From assembly GCA_040437565.1 (NCBI GenBank), contig JBDOQK010000072.1:1-64000 (forward strand): a DNA stretch of 64,000 bases, in the 5' to 3' direction. Under the pieces are notes generated by a model, which had not been told where the DNA came from, did no database searches, and saw nothing but the letters and a program-made list of their open reading frames with translations. Origin of the DNA: Albugo candida (lineage: Eukaryota; Oomycota; Peronosporomycetes; Albuginales). This document shows, in pieces, positions 22,079 to 33,584 of this stretch. The translations under genes were made by a program, and so were the position numbers. Position 1 is the first letter of the stretch. Every line of letters begins with the position of its first letter.

Positions 22079-22567
22079 ATGAGCGCAGAAAACGAAATGA
22101 TAAGAAACATCTCAAAAAATCTGTATGCTCCAAGAAATCTCGCGTGTGTCGAAATAGAACAAGATAGCGCGCTCCTGAAGGTTGATAACTTTACTTTGAC
22201 GGCATTTGAAGACGTGAAGATACCCAAAGTCCCATCTTTCATCCAGTCGGATGTGTAAGTCGGTACAAGCAGAGTGAGAAATTAAAGTGATCATTAAAAT
22301 GACAATTAATATCGAAGTATTGTCTCGTCACACGAACTCGCATGCACGGCATTAGCGGCGAGCAGATTCGTATAGTACAGACAAAAAATGCAGATATGCA
22401 TTGAGTAGCTAATGAAGGTTTACCAACACAATGTCAACTCGATGATGCAACCTCACAACAGAGTCGCAAGCGAGCATATTCGCAACCGGCAGCCAAGTAT
22501 GCAGGATGGGATATGTAGTGATTTTCCGCCTTCTGAAGTCGTCACGCCAAACTCACCAAGCTTCTAA
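22079..22567 (+). CDS. Unrecognised 128-residue protein, three exons
   Basis: Exons 22079-22254, 22318-22369 and 22409-22567 agree in phase (2, then 0) and give 128 residues; introns are 63 and 39 nt, the first with a perfect GTAAGT donor. The N-terminal exon (NEMIRNISKNLYAPRNL, ALLKVDNFTLTAFEDV) has strong coding character; the C-terminal 50 residues are polar (PSMQDGICSDFPPSEVV). Its TAA at 22565-22567 overlaps the stop of the gene on the other strand. Not recognised; possibly a small structural or complex subunit, but that is a guess. Confidence 0.5.
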
Positions 22568-22951
22568 ACCGCGCTGTCCTGTTTTCTCAGACTCTCTCGA
22601 GATACTGACAACATACAAATTGTCTGTAGTTGATTCTCATCGTCTTTATTCGGTGCAATCATTCTTTAAATCAGATCAATGGAGTGCAACAACTATAATC
22701 ATTTCCATATCAGTCCCGTTCTGCTTGATCTTAAAGTCATTGATTTTCAGTCGAGATCCCTCCATTTCGTTTCCAAGAATTGGAGACTTCACTTTCAGCA
22801 TAAGATCCAGCGATCTCGGCACCAATGCGAAATCCAGTGTATGTATGATTCATGATCGGTGGAGGCGATTTTACCTTTTTGTCACCGATCTGTTGAAGCC
22901 TATCGTGCATTCTCTGTGAGGAGTGCTGGCATCTAATCCTTCTACCGCCAT
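22564..22951 (-). CDS. Unrecognised 85-residue protein, three exons
   Basis: Starting at 22951 (MAVEGLDASTPHRECTIGF), two introns of about 60 and 70 nt join three exons in frame to a TAG at 22566-22564, about 85 residues. The middle exon (SLDLMLKVKSPILG, RLKINDFKIKQNGTDM) looks like alternating beta strands. No family recognised. It converges on the gene at 22079 so closely that the two stop codons overlap by 2 bp. Confidence 0.45.
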
Positions 22952-23154
22952 TTTCTGACAGTTTGATTTGGTGATCGACTGATTCATCCGTGTCTACTTA
23001 TATGCCGCATGTGTAAAGGTAAATGCTTCAATGCGATTCAGGGCGACCTTCTTGAACTACTATACTCGAGTCGCCTAACGAGCGCGAACGTATCGTCAAG
23101 CGCCATTAAAGGCTCATTTCAAAGAAAAGAGTAATGCTTTATTGAGCGCTCCGT
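22952..23154. other. Non-coding stretch, nothing recognised
   Basis: About 200 bp upstream of the 85-residue gene and downstream of the next one. No open frame or repeat noted. Confidence 0.35.
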
Positions 23155-23743
23155 TTATGCAAAAAGGCATCCAAACGACACACATGAATGAACACTAGTG
23201 ATCGATGCGCTAATGGCCATATGTTGCATCCGATCCATCGAAAAGCAAGGCTATTTTTTGCGGGTTGAAGAAACGCACTTCAGGGATTTCACCGATTCCA
23301 TGCAACCCAAATTTGCCATACTTTCCGATCAATACGGCCCTCATTGAGATGATTTGCAATGCAACAGTGCATCTCCTTCCTGCAGGCTAATGTACATATA
23401 TCCATTGGTTTACGCATACTTCTTCATACTTCCTGTGCAAGGGTCCGATAGTCTATCCAAGCGGATGCAACATCGCGGGACCGGTTCAACTCGTTTGGAT
23501 AGAAAAATAGTATGATATGCGTCGCTCGCTTGCGCACAGTACGACGCAGCCAGGGGACACAACATTAGCAGACTACTAGCGAACATTACATTTTTTTGAG
23601 CACTATAAGACTCTGAGCCAAAGTTGGCGAGGAGAGTAAAGCATCCGACTGAGAAGTTTGGCGCGTGTGCAAAAGTTGAGTACCTCAAAGTATATATCGA
23701 GAGCAAGAGAAGCACAATGGGTTATTTGAACAAAATGAAGCAT
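23155..23743 (-). CDS. Unrecognised small protein, about 130 residues (model)
   Basis: A minus-strand model from ATG 23743 (MLHFVQITHCASLAL) to a TAA at 23157-23155 uses exons joined by short GT..AG introns; the exon with RVEPVPRCCIRLDRLSD and the last exon (PCFSMDRMQHMAIS, VSFGCLFA) agree in phase. It is cysteine-rich and basic. Part of the same span also reads as a different open frame (KYGKFGLHGIGEIPEVRFF), so the exon choice is uncertain. No family recognised. Confidence 0.3.
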
Positions 23744-23940
23744 ACACGATATATCCGCAAAGTAAGTAGCCTTTTCCACATCTATACAAACGAGACATAA
23801 GAATGCGAATAGAGCATGAATAAGGTTACAATCGGCTTCAATGCGATCGACGAAAAGACATCGAAACGGGAATACAGGACAAGCATATGCATGGAGAGTG
23901 ACTGAAATACATATGCGAGAATGATTACCATGTAGAAAGC

Positions 23941-25960
23941 TTGGATGGAGAAGACTACCAGCTCAGCGCGAACTCAGACGATATTAATGGATGTTACATC
24001 AAGCACGATCGAAGCATTCCCATGGATCAAGCATATCTTCTGTGTGGTATCATTCCTCAGTCAAGACACTGTAATTGTAGTTGTTCTGGCAACTTTGCAT
24101 CGGTATGCTGTACACGTTTGTTCATCAAAGCATTTCGATCATGCGTGAACTAGTATCGTCGCATTCTTTTGGGTGCCAAGCATTGGTGCAGCAAGATTGT
24201 ATTTCTTTTTCTTTCATAGAATGGGAGCTTACCTCACATCTGTCTTCACGCCAATTGACAAGTCAAAATCGAACATGCCACGTGGTTGATGGAGAAATAT
24301 CTCCCGACTCTCGATCCATTATGCATAGTACACTTTCCACAAGCTCTGGATCCGCTCTATAGGCTTACACGCTGGGTATGTCATTAAAGTCACAGTTTGT
24401 AATCAAACTCATCGCGTGGGCTACTGATCAAGTACCTCCCAACTTTGACTTAATTATGGATTGGGACACTTTCCATACCTTTTGAATGGCTTCGACAGGC
24501 TTTCAAAGTTGTCTTACAGATTGTATAGCATACCAAATGTACTGAATACGGTATTGTAGATGGAAAGTATGGGAGATAAAATCCTTCAATTTCCCATCAC
24601 GGTCAGTTAGAAAAAGCTGTATATCGATGGATATTTGCAACCTTTGCTGGAAGCACAAGTGAGCAACTTCAAATTCCTTATTGGGTTCTGTACATAGTGT
24701 GCTGTCTTCGCAACATCAAACGTGCTTTGGATCGAATGACTTATGATCGTATGCTATTTGGCTGAAAACCAGACACAACAAGTTCTCACATTTCTACAAT
24801 GCGAAAGATATATTAAAATTACGCCGTTTCTCAATTAATTCGATCAATGATGACTTATAATCATGGCAGGATTGATGAACAACACAAGAGGTGCTAGCTT
24901 AGAGTTGTTTTGGTGTCCGTCTCGTAGCGATTTGTTTGTAGCCAGAAGCAGTCGCGTATGCTTGAGAATTTATGAGAACACAATTCTGCATCAGTAGGTG
25001 ATTCTGTAGGTCGGGATGGAAGACAGTCGTCCTATGTGTACTGAGGTTGCAGCTCAATCATATCACTGACAAGGGTGAATTTTCTGAGGCGCAAGATCAA
25101 TTAAACACGGCTCCATCCAAATGCTACTTTCGAGCAAAAATAAGCTGGCTAAGGAGGTTTAGCTCTTGCACCTGCTATTGCTAATCCACAGTAAATCCGG
25201 AGTTGATTGATCAAAATGGAACAAATTACAGCTTCAAGCATTACAGCAATGTAAGTTACGTAAAGAAAGTTCATTTCAGATTCCATTCGCTCGCAATCCT
25301 TGACGCAACGATATGGCCACTTTTATTGATACAACATCTTGTGGTTCTCCATGAGAGTTGCAGAATAAAGAAATAGTGGAATTTGAGCTGTGAAGCACCG
25401 TGGATTGTGTGTTCCCGTTTGACTGGAGCAACAAGTAATTGCTACAACGGGACACAAGTGATTGGATACACTGAACTTTGAAAAGCTGGATAGATATATT
25501 CCTGGACTATCTTTTACTCGACAACGCTCAATAACACGAAGTACATTGAAATGGCTTTGTCATCCACTACCAATGCCATCACAACTCATAAAGATGACGC
25601 TTCCGCACGTCTCCAACATAAATCGCTCTGCTTCCCACCATTTTCGCGTAACCCAACTGAGTTTACAATGGAAGATTCCAAGTTTCTCTCCACCGACACG
25701 TTAGTACACCAAACATGGACATTACTCGACAAACGGACTGTAATCTCGGAAGGCTTCCAAATATACTCTATTGTGAATCAAAGTATGTGTATTCATCTTA
25801 CCATACTCAAATCCACGCTGACGACATCGTAGCACAAGAAGGAATGTATCCTTATATTCAAAGACCAAGTCGCAGAGCACCGAATTTAATACTACCAATC
25901 ATCTGACATTGTATGGTAGTCAGCCTCCCGTGACATTATCCATTATCATTCTGTTCTTAT
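23941..25960 (+). other. Patches of coding-like sequence, gene structure unresolved
   Basis: Several segments have coding character on the plus strand but do not join into one convincing model. At 23945-24290 there is a membrane-type frame (WIKHIFCVVSFLSQDTVIVVV); about 24285-24370 reads LMEKYLPTLDPLCIVHFPQA; about 24620-24765 reads EQLQIPYWVLYIVCCLRNIK. About 24870-24990 reads SLELFWCPSRSDLFVARSS then LRIYE, which resembles the first blade of a WD-repeat protein such as Mios. Further fragments lie at 25460-25900. Three frames are open over 24080-24360, so frame alone does not decide. It could be one or two intron-rich genes or a decaying one. Confidence 0.3.
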
Positions 25961-25992
25961 TGGCAGTAATTCAGTAGAGGTATCGTTCGATC

Positions 25993-27556
25993 ATGTCAAT
26001 TTATCATCAAAATGAGCCATATTCCAGGCCAACAAGTACTTGGCTTCCTGAGAAATGTCAACTTTTTCTCGAGCAGTATCGGAATTGGGTACTAGGAAAC
26101 ACTCCAATGGCTCGATATTTGGAAAATGCGCTGTACATCGCCCCGCAATTTGTCCCTGTACGCTGTGTTGATTGATGATCCCACACTCTGCTCAATTGAA
26201 TTAAACAGAATCGTATTTGTGACTCTGAAACTTCAACTGAGGCTGGGTATGCCTTTGTCGGACTACTTCATTTGTACCATGACTCGATATTATTGCAAGC
26301 CCAGAACTCTGAAATTGTTACATCTTTGAGGTAAGATGCTTGCAAATCGATAGAGCTGGTCCAATCGATCGCTGCATGCTCGCTGTAGGAAAGATAGATT
26401 TATACGATTTTTTCGTGTGCCTCTCTCAATCATCGGGAAAACACAATTTTTGATCGAACTGTTGTGTCGAAAACATGGCAGCGATCAATCTCGGTGGAAG
26501 ATGGTTTTGATCATATATGTCTTTCTCTTGAAACGTGCTGAATATCGTTGTGCCCTAGATTATCCTGATCGAGACTTTGAAGTATGTCTGCAAAGTTTTG
26601 TTGTTGTTGAGTGAGCACAAAGCAAATATGTTGCTGCAGAATGGCTATGTACGATGTTATGCACTCCAGAGAGCTTGTGGCTCTAACAGGGTTATGTCTT
26701 ATAGTACAGAACATCTGAATTACCAAGAGCTTCTAGGGTGCCATTCATGCGAACGCCTATTAGAGCACAAGTCGAAGGTCAGAATGATAAACAACCATAC
26801 AGGCCAAATGTCATTTTCTTGACGCTTGGACTCAGAAGATCAAAATGTGGTGTCTACGACTCCCATGGATAGCTCCTGTACCAAAATTCTTGTTCAGGTT
26901 CGTTTTCTTTTTGCAGTTAGAAAAGTTCTTGCGCCATTGCTCACCTACATAAATGCAAAGAATCCTACTCTATGTATCGAAACAGCAAGACCAAGGCTCT
27001 TAATGATGGGAGAATTGTTACACATTACTCGACCGCTTGTGTATACTATTTTGCGCTCAATGAAGAATGATACGAGTTGGAGTCCCGCGATAGTTTCGTT
27101 TTGTTGCGAAAGCATTGGGTTTGGAATGTTATTTTTCTCTCGAATAATGTCCTCAGGCAACATGCTGTAGACTGCTGGCTTCAATCATGGCATTACGGTC
27201 GGACCGGGAGAAAAATACAAAGTTGAATTGCAAAGCAGCGCAGGAGCTATCATCAAGAAAGGCACGTGAAATACTATATCAATGCGTTGTCTCAACACTT
27301 GATCTGACATTACTGGTCCAGTTGGCACTTTTGCTCTATTTCTTACGAGATCCATTGTATCAACTTGCCACAAGGCGAGCTGCTGAAAAGGTATGCGATA
27401 ATCACTTGCTATTTCGCTCGTTTTATGATCTTAATTTGATGCTAGACCTGCATCAAACTTGATTCTACTCCAATACTCGGTAAACTCGCTCGAATGGCAG
27501 CCTCGGGACTATTGGACTATTACCATCGGAATCACTTTTACAATTCCGCATCTTGA
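25993..27556 (+). CDS. PEX16: Peroxin-16 (peroxisomal membrane assembly)
   Basis: Integral peroxisomal membrane protein that recruits PEX3 and starts membrane assembly. At least seven exons. The first (from 25993) has LEQYRNWVLGNTPMARYLEN, the family opening 'Y..WV..NP.....LE..L'. The next, phase-matched, gives EAGYAFVGLLHLYHDSILL, then DRFIRFFRVPLSIIGKTQF and YVCKVLLLLSEHKANMLLQN. After a variable segment comes GELLHITRPLVYTIL, the family's 'GE.L.I.RP..Y'. Then LLASIMALRSDREKN, a short intron, LALLLYFLRDPLYQLAT ('LLYYLLRSPFY'), and the last exon LGKLARMAASGLLDYYHRNH then FYNSAS, the standard C-terminus. Stop at 27554-27556. The variable central exons (about 26640-26960) are the least certain. 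Confidence 0.85.
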
Positions 27557-27627
27557 TCTCGCGCGATCTCGAAAGTGTCGTCGTGCAAACACATATAAAA
27601 TAACAAGTATGCCGTTGACTCCGTTTC

Positions 27628-28800
27628 CTATTTACATTCGTAATGGCTGAGTCCCAAAATTTCCTTATCATCGTATAATAACCATGTGTTTTTACCATCA
27701 TAATGGCCAGAAGCTATATACGTCCCAATATGGACACAAACCGCGTAAAGCTGATAAAGTCGTGGCAGATCGCTGATGGGAATGATTAAAGCCGGATTCA
27801 AGTCGAGATAAACTCCCTCCGAGAACGGGAAGCTGATTCTGTTACTCACTGGCTTGCATCAGCCTGATTGAAGCACCGCAACTGGATTTATAAGGACTTT
27901 GGTGGCGCGATGGAGCATGAAGAATGACAGCAAAAGTCTTATTTTCTTTCCTCAAATACTCGACGGCGTAACTCAATTCGAGACACTGCTGTAAATTCTA
28001 ATACGATAAAAAGACCAAAAATACGAACAGACAGAATATTACACGCGATACGAGCTCGAGAGTATTTTTTATAATGAGCATGGCTTACCGCGCTTTCTTG
28101 ATGTGCGCAAGACAAATGACCACATTCGACGCATTGTGAGCCGTATGCTGCATAGTTGTTAAATAGTTTCGTAATGACTGACCAATTCTCAGCTTGATTC
28201 ATCGTCATCTAATGTCTCCAATCGTATCTGCGAGCAAATAGATGCGAATGAAAAAATATGAGTCAGCGCCAAATTCGCTTATTAGTAACGTCCGCGTACA
28301 CCAGCGATTAGCACTTTTGCAGAGCTCAAGACGCTCTTCATGGACTTGCAGCAGTTGGAATAGCGGAATCTTATTTTCTGGGTACTCGCTAGAGGGGACT
28401 GGAATCCTCCCGCGTCCCACTGAATGGTACCCATACAATCAAAAGGATAGAAAGTCCTGTATCCTGGTGATCAATATGGTCCACATAGCTCCTTCATGTT
28501 AGTCTCCTTCCCTCTACATCTTGCTGTTGCTGAATTTTTGGTGCTTCAAAAATAGAGGAGTACATCTATGTGCGGCACTCAGAAAGTGATGATACTTTGA
28601 TCTTGACTTCTCCTGAATGTTTTTTCCTGTTCTAGTATCACAAATTGGGTACAAGCTTCATGTGGTTCGATCGTTTCACCAAATAGATGCCACGGTTATA
28701 TCGTCCGCCAAGGCACAGAGACATATCAGTACAGCGTTCACATGTAGTGTGTATTTGTCAGAGATAATGCAAGCGGCCGTCTAGGGATTTGATATCGGTC
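27628..28800 (-). pseudogene. Decayed ubiquitin-specific protease (USP/C19 family)
   Basis: The 3' part is clearly USP: ISFPFSEGVYLDLNP then YAVCVHIGTYIASGHYDG and NTWLLYDDKEI, the catalytic histidine box (GHY) and the final W..YDD. Further 5', NWSVITKLFNNYAAYG then SQCVECGHLSCAHQESA is the finger region, and LQQCLELSYAVEYL follows. Near 28765-28720 a sequence resembling the cysteine box reads NTHYM then NAVLICLCALADDI, where the catalytic Cys position would be His, in a broken frame. Stops interrupt the segments between these boxes (for example in the LRRF-like strand before ISFPF), and introns do not remove all of them. I call it a pseudogene, though sequence errors or missed introns could exaggerate the decay. 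Tail to tail with PEX16, 71 bp apart. Confidence 0.6.
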
Positions 28801-29760
28801 CATTCCAGTATTAAGCTTGATAAAAAGATTATGGAATGTGTGTTCAACGATATACTCTATCTACCGTCATGTATAGCGTAGCTTTTGATCCTCCGCGAGG
28901 AAGATATTGCGTTTATACAGTGTTTGGATTTGATTTAGGCTCACAGTGTAGTCGTCACTTCGAATTTGACTTGTGCTATCTTTCTCCGAGATGCGTGGAA
29001 ATATCAACAAACACCGAATGCAATCCGATATAGACGAGGAAATCAATTACCCCGCTGCCGTTTAGTGACGAAGTAGACGTAACATTCAAGTGGATCACAT
29101 TCTACTGACAATACGAAGACTATTATCGAGCAGTAGATGACTTGATGCATGGGACTGAAGCTGTTACTTGTTTACCACACAATCATATCGTGGAAGCTAT
29201 GCTAACGGAAGCAATTGGCGTATTCATTCACACTTCGTTGCGATACTGATTGTTGCTTCAACAAGCACCCTTGCCGACGAATTGAAAAGTCTTAGCGATG
29301 AAACTGTAAAAGTATCGTACATCGTCGTGCATTGTAGCATTGGTGAGACACGTCTACTATAAAAGACTTAGGGAATACATCGATAGCCTAACAAGTCTCG
29401 AATCAGTTCATAGTCTGTTTTCTCTCATAACGGCTTTTTTACGTGTGTCTGATTCGGCATCACGNNNNNNNNNNNNNNNNNNNNNNNNNNNNNNNNNNNN
29501 NNNNNNNNNNNNNNNNNNNNNNNNNNNNNNNNNNNNNNNNNNNNNNNNNNNNNNNNNNNNNNNNCTCGAATCAGTTCATAGTCTGTTTTCTCTCATAACG
29601 GCTTTTTTACGTGTGTCTGATTCGGCACTACGAGTGTTGTGTGCCAAATATCTACCTACCCGAAATATTTCTTCCCTCGCAGCAGGAGTATGCCTTCTAT
29701 CAACATGTTAACCCTCGCACGTTCATATATGATCCTACGGTATCAACACTCTCTGATCAA
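28801..29760. other. Unresolved stretch with weak coding patches and a gap
   Basis: Short plus-strand frames with some coding character occur at 28850-29030, 29165-29250 (IVEAMLTEAIGVFIHTS) and 29370-29710 (LTSLESVHSLFSLITAF). The last crosses the gap at 29465-29564, whose flanks repeat about 68 bp. They could be the remains or exons of one gene, but no start, stop and splice set works. Confidence 0.25.
29465..29564. other. Scaffold gap of 100 N with about 68-bp repeated flanks
   Basis: Positions about 29397-29464 recur at 29565-29632 with minor differences at the very end of the left contig, as expected for a low-quality contig tip. Confidence 0.85.
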
Positions 29761-30767
29761 GTAATGACGCAAGTATAGAATAGAGTGTGTGCGTTCAACG
29801 TTTGATGAGGAAAGTTTGACATTGGAAAAGACTCAGTTTGCCTAAAAATCGCGACTGAGGTATAGAAAGGGATGTATTCACGATCCAGGCTCAACAGCTT
29901 TCAAGACTTCTTTCAACTGAGCCTACTTACAGACTGGTTCTTTTTCAATGTCTCATGATTTGCTGAGTGAAGTAATGCGACGGCATAATAAATCTTTGAG
30001 TCATCATTAGTGACGACTTAATGTGCATTGTACTGACAGCGTGATGTACTATTGCAGTCTTTTATAAAACATGGCGTGTCACTGTCAGGCTTCTGATGGC
30101 TTCATCGTTAACGAAGAAGCGCGCCTTACATTCTAAGCTTTTTTTTGTAGCTGTTAGTTGCTGTTAAGAAAGCCACAAACAACGCGATTGGTCCATTTTT
30201 TGAAAAAATGGGCAGCATCATTTATATTTTGTGAAAGATTGCCGAAAAAATGAAATGTTTGTTCTTAATCAAGTACATGGAAGAGAGCACGATCGAATAT
30301 TTCCACCGTAAAAATCGAAAATTTTCGGGGACCTAAATGTGGAAGATTTCTTAGCATCAAATTAGTTTTGAAAGATCATGATGTTATGAGGGCTGATTTT
30401 GACCAAACAGCCTTTTGAGAAAATATTATACCACAACAGAAATAAGTAAACNNNNNNNNNNNNNNNNNNNNNNNNNNNNNNNNNNNNNNNNNNNNNNNNN
30501 NNNNNNNNNNNNNNNNNNNNNNNNNNNNNNNNNNNNNNNNNNNNNNNNNNNACCACAACAGAAATAAGTAAACAAAGTGATTCAATAAAGCATCAAAATG
30601 CAATGAGAAAGTTACACGTTGTAGGCTATTTTATCGCTTATAATTTCTGATAATTGTTACCAACTTCTGAGAAATTATGGATTTGAGAATTTCAGAGATG
30701 TTCACTTTCGTTTTTCTCGGACATTGTCAACCATCGTCAACGAAATCGGCAAGCTTTTGAGGACTAT
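29761..30767. other. AT-rich non-coding stretch with a gap
   Basis: About 1 kb with no supported gene. It holds a 100-N gap at 30452-30551 whose flanks share 22 bp (30430-30451 and 30552-30573). Several A/T runs and a short region of dyad-like AAAATTTTC motifs near 30310-30335 are visible; nothing is identified. Confidence 0.4.
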
Positions 30768-31376
30768 ATGGTGACCTCCCAAAGCATTTCTCCGTTCATT
30801 CGCAAGCGTAAACGTTTGTTGGTAGAAGCTTCAAGCAGTATGGAATATAATACGGAACTATCAGCCAACTCGCCATACTCGATGCAGGCTATATTCAAAC
30901 ATGATCAACCGCAGACTCGACGATGTACCAACACCGCACGAAGTCTACAACATCTCATCCTAGAAAGTGACGATTCTAGTGGTAGCTGTAGTAGAATTGA
31001 AGTGATAACTAGCCTGACGAGCGATGGATGGAAGAGTATCGAATATGAAGAATATATAGCAGAAGTACTTCAGGTCCGAGAAGATTTGTCATTGTTTTTA
31101 AATATCATCCTGGATTTATGTAAGGACCTATCTAATGAGGGCGGCACATCCCAATTATATTGCCAGCAACTTCAAATATACGCCCATCAAGTTACAAATT
31201 ATGAAAATGAGCATTCGAGCAGAAGCACGGACGAATTGTGTGATCTCCTATCACTCATATGTCATGATTTGAACTGCTTTTATCGGCAGCATCTTCACAT
31301 TTTGGATTTGCAAGAACAGTTCGCAGCATGTAGAGATCGTTTTTTCAATCTTTTAGTCAAGAAAGAGGATCTCTGA
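30768..31376 (+). CDS. Unrecognised 202-residue protein
   Basis: Single uninterrupted frame of 202 codons with coding-type composition. The first about 80 residues are serine-rich and basic (ISPFIRKRKRLLVEASSS; SDDSSGSCSR), suggesting disorder and perhaps nuclear localisation (RKRKR). The rest is predicted mostly helical (EVLQVREDLSLFLNIILDLC; DLLSLICHDLNCFYRQHLHI; LDLQEQFAACRDRFF). No family is recognised. Ends 61 bp from the stop of COQ8, tail to tail. The frame is long enough in this AT-rich sequence to be believable without homology. Confidence 0.7.
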   Translation: MVTSQSISPFIRKRKRLLVEASSSMEYNTELSANSPYSMQAIFKHDQPQTRRCTNTARSLQHLILESDDSSGSCSRIEVITSLTSDGWKSIEYEEYIAEVLQVREDLSLFLNIILDLCKDLSNEGGTSQLYCQQLQIYAHQVTNYENEHSSRSTDELCDLLSLICHDLNCFYRQHLHILDLQEQFAACRDRFFNLLVKKEDL

Positions 31377-31437
31377 CAAAGAAATATGGTAATCGTGTAT
31401 ATGATCAATAATTTGTAGACATTTATTCACTTGAGTC

Positions 31438-33584
31438 TCAGCTTTCCGAATTATAGTACTTTTCATGTATCTTTTCCAATACGTCTCGACACGTAATGAC
31501 TGCTTTCAGTTTGATACAAATCAGAAATGCCCCAGCGAGCTTTCGATGTAAGGAATAGACTTCTTGTGGTGGAGGAGTCAAGCGACCGTGAACAAAAGTC
31601 TCAGTGTGTTGTGCCAATCGTTTGGTCAGATGGCTTTGTGAAAAATCGAATGGTTTGGAGGATAGAAAAGGCTCGCCAACAACCATCCCAGCCGCTACAT
31701 GGGCTTGCAACATTGTTTGAGATTCGTCTCCCGTTAAAAATCTCATTTTGATCGAATGTTGAAGCATTTTTTGTTCGTCATGATTCGCCGCAGCCCATAC
31801 GACGTTAAAATAGTCCTTTACGAACTCTTGACCATACTCTCGTGCAGCTCCAAAATCAATCAGCCCGATTTTATTTGTTGTTCCATCGTACATGAAATTG
31901 CTCCAATTCGGATCAGTTTGCATGAATTTCCAGTCAAATAGTTCTCGCATCGTGAGTTCTAAGATACGCCGTGCAATGGTATTCCGTACCGTTTGTGAGA
32001 GTTCAGAAGCCTTATCAATCGCGATCCCCGATATTAATTCCGTCGTCAGAACACGAGAGGTACTGAGGTCATGATACACTCGCGGAACGAGAAATTCATC
32101 CTCCATTCCTGATTGATTGACTAGCATACGAAAGTAGTCTTGATTCTTAGCCTCGCTTTTGTAATCGCATTCAAGCGTCAACTCCTCTTTTCCAACTCTA
32201 TCAAGAATCAGATTAAGCTTTCAATAAAAAGTGTGCTCGATTACGTACCGGATGATCTCGTCAATGTACAGACCACGAGGGAGGATATTTGTATATGTTA
32301 CAAGTCGTTTGAGATTGGTCAAATCGCTTTCGATACTTTCTGCGACACCCGGATATTGGACTTTGATTGCAACACGGTCCCCACTGGTCAGTATAGCTCG
32401 ATGAACCTTCATGATTTTGTAAATAGCAGTTAGGTGGACTTTGTATGCATTCTCACGAATTTGCAAGTACCTGTCCGATAGAAGCTGCAGCGATCGGATT
32501 GTCATCGAATTCTTTGAAATGGGATGACCATGATTGACCGAGTTCTGTTTCTAACTGCGCATGCAATTGAGCTTTAGGCATGACATTCGCACTAGAGCAG
32601 AGGTGTTAATATCAAGTGATGCAGGATGGGAAGCAAATGTCATGGTTCTCACTTTTGTCGCACTCGATCAAGCGCTATGGAGAGCTTGGAAGGCACCAAA
32701 TTCTCGTCTTGTATGCTCAACATTTGCCCAAGCTTCAGTGCCGCACCACGCATTGTGCAGAGAGTTTCAGCAAGTTTCTCGACATTTGCATCGGACATTA
32801 GCGCACCATAAGCGCCTGATTTACCTCCGCTTTTGACTATTTCAGTCGCAGTTCCGACCGCTAGTTTAGCAGCTAAACTACCAAAACCAATAATACGCGA
32901 AAGAGGCGATGAAGGAACTTGACGCTCTTTCCAGATCGGATGATCGAATTCAAAAGACGGTAGATCTGCTGTCGTATGTTTTCTTTCTTCAGATATCGGC
33001 GTTCTAGAAGAAGTGTCTTTATCTGATACACTATTTGTGACTTCTAACGATATTTGTTGCTGATTTTTATCGGTTCGTTTTCCGGTCAAATCACATTTAG
33101 AACTCATAGGTACGTGCGGCTTGGATTCCTCGCTTTTGGGCTTCACCATCGGTATCGGGCTTTCCCCCGAGCTTCCGGTTTCATGAAGCCTTTCAATTGA
33201 ACGTTTAAAAAATTGCTCATGATCCTTCCTTGCGGCAGCATCTATTTCTGCTACCGTTTTCGACGTTGATTGCTGTAAATTGCTTCCATAGTTCGTTTGT
33301 ATCTCATGCACTTTTGCATTGGGTAAGTCCGCAACATCTCTTTTGATTTCGTTATCTGAGTTTTGTATTGGCACAGAATTTGCACAAGTATCGGCAGAGT
33401 TCGGACGCTCATTTCGTTGAGACTGCATAGCGCGAAGCACATCTTTTGGTAAGTGTGCGAGTTCTGATGCATGCTTTGAAAGTCGAGTAGCCTCATTGAT
33501 AACAGTTGGCACCTGATCCTCAAGTGCCTTACTTGCAACAATTGTGGCTCCTTGCAGCACACGCCAAAAGTCTCGAGACCACAT
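31438..33584 (-). CDS. COQ8: COQ8 / ADCK3 atypical kinase (UbiB family)
   Basis: Mitochondrial UbiB-family ATPase/kinase-like protein that supports the coenzyme Q biosynthetic complex. Four exons: from 33584 to about 32655, then ANVMPKAQLHAQLETELG.., VHRAILTSGDRVAIKVQYPG.. and from about 32182 to the stop at 31438; roughly 640 residues. About 200 residues of low-complexity leader precede the domain. Motifs in order: KxGQ in AALKLGQMLSIQDE, the alanine-rich loop in PIAAASIGQ replacing the glycine loop, VAIKVQYPGV with the catalytic Lys, TTELISGI, DPNWSNF (catalytic loop) and LIDFGAAREY (DFG-like metal site). KxGQ and AAAS together are diagnostic of the COQ8 clade. Introns are short with CTAG-type acceptors. 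With COQ3 at 5.6-6.7 kb this is the second ubiquinone gene in the window. Confidence 0.95.

Noticed and set aside
24081-24362. A 93-residue gene
   Set aside because: All three plus-strand frames are open over much of this span, so openness is not evidence; no start, splice or family supports this frame.
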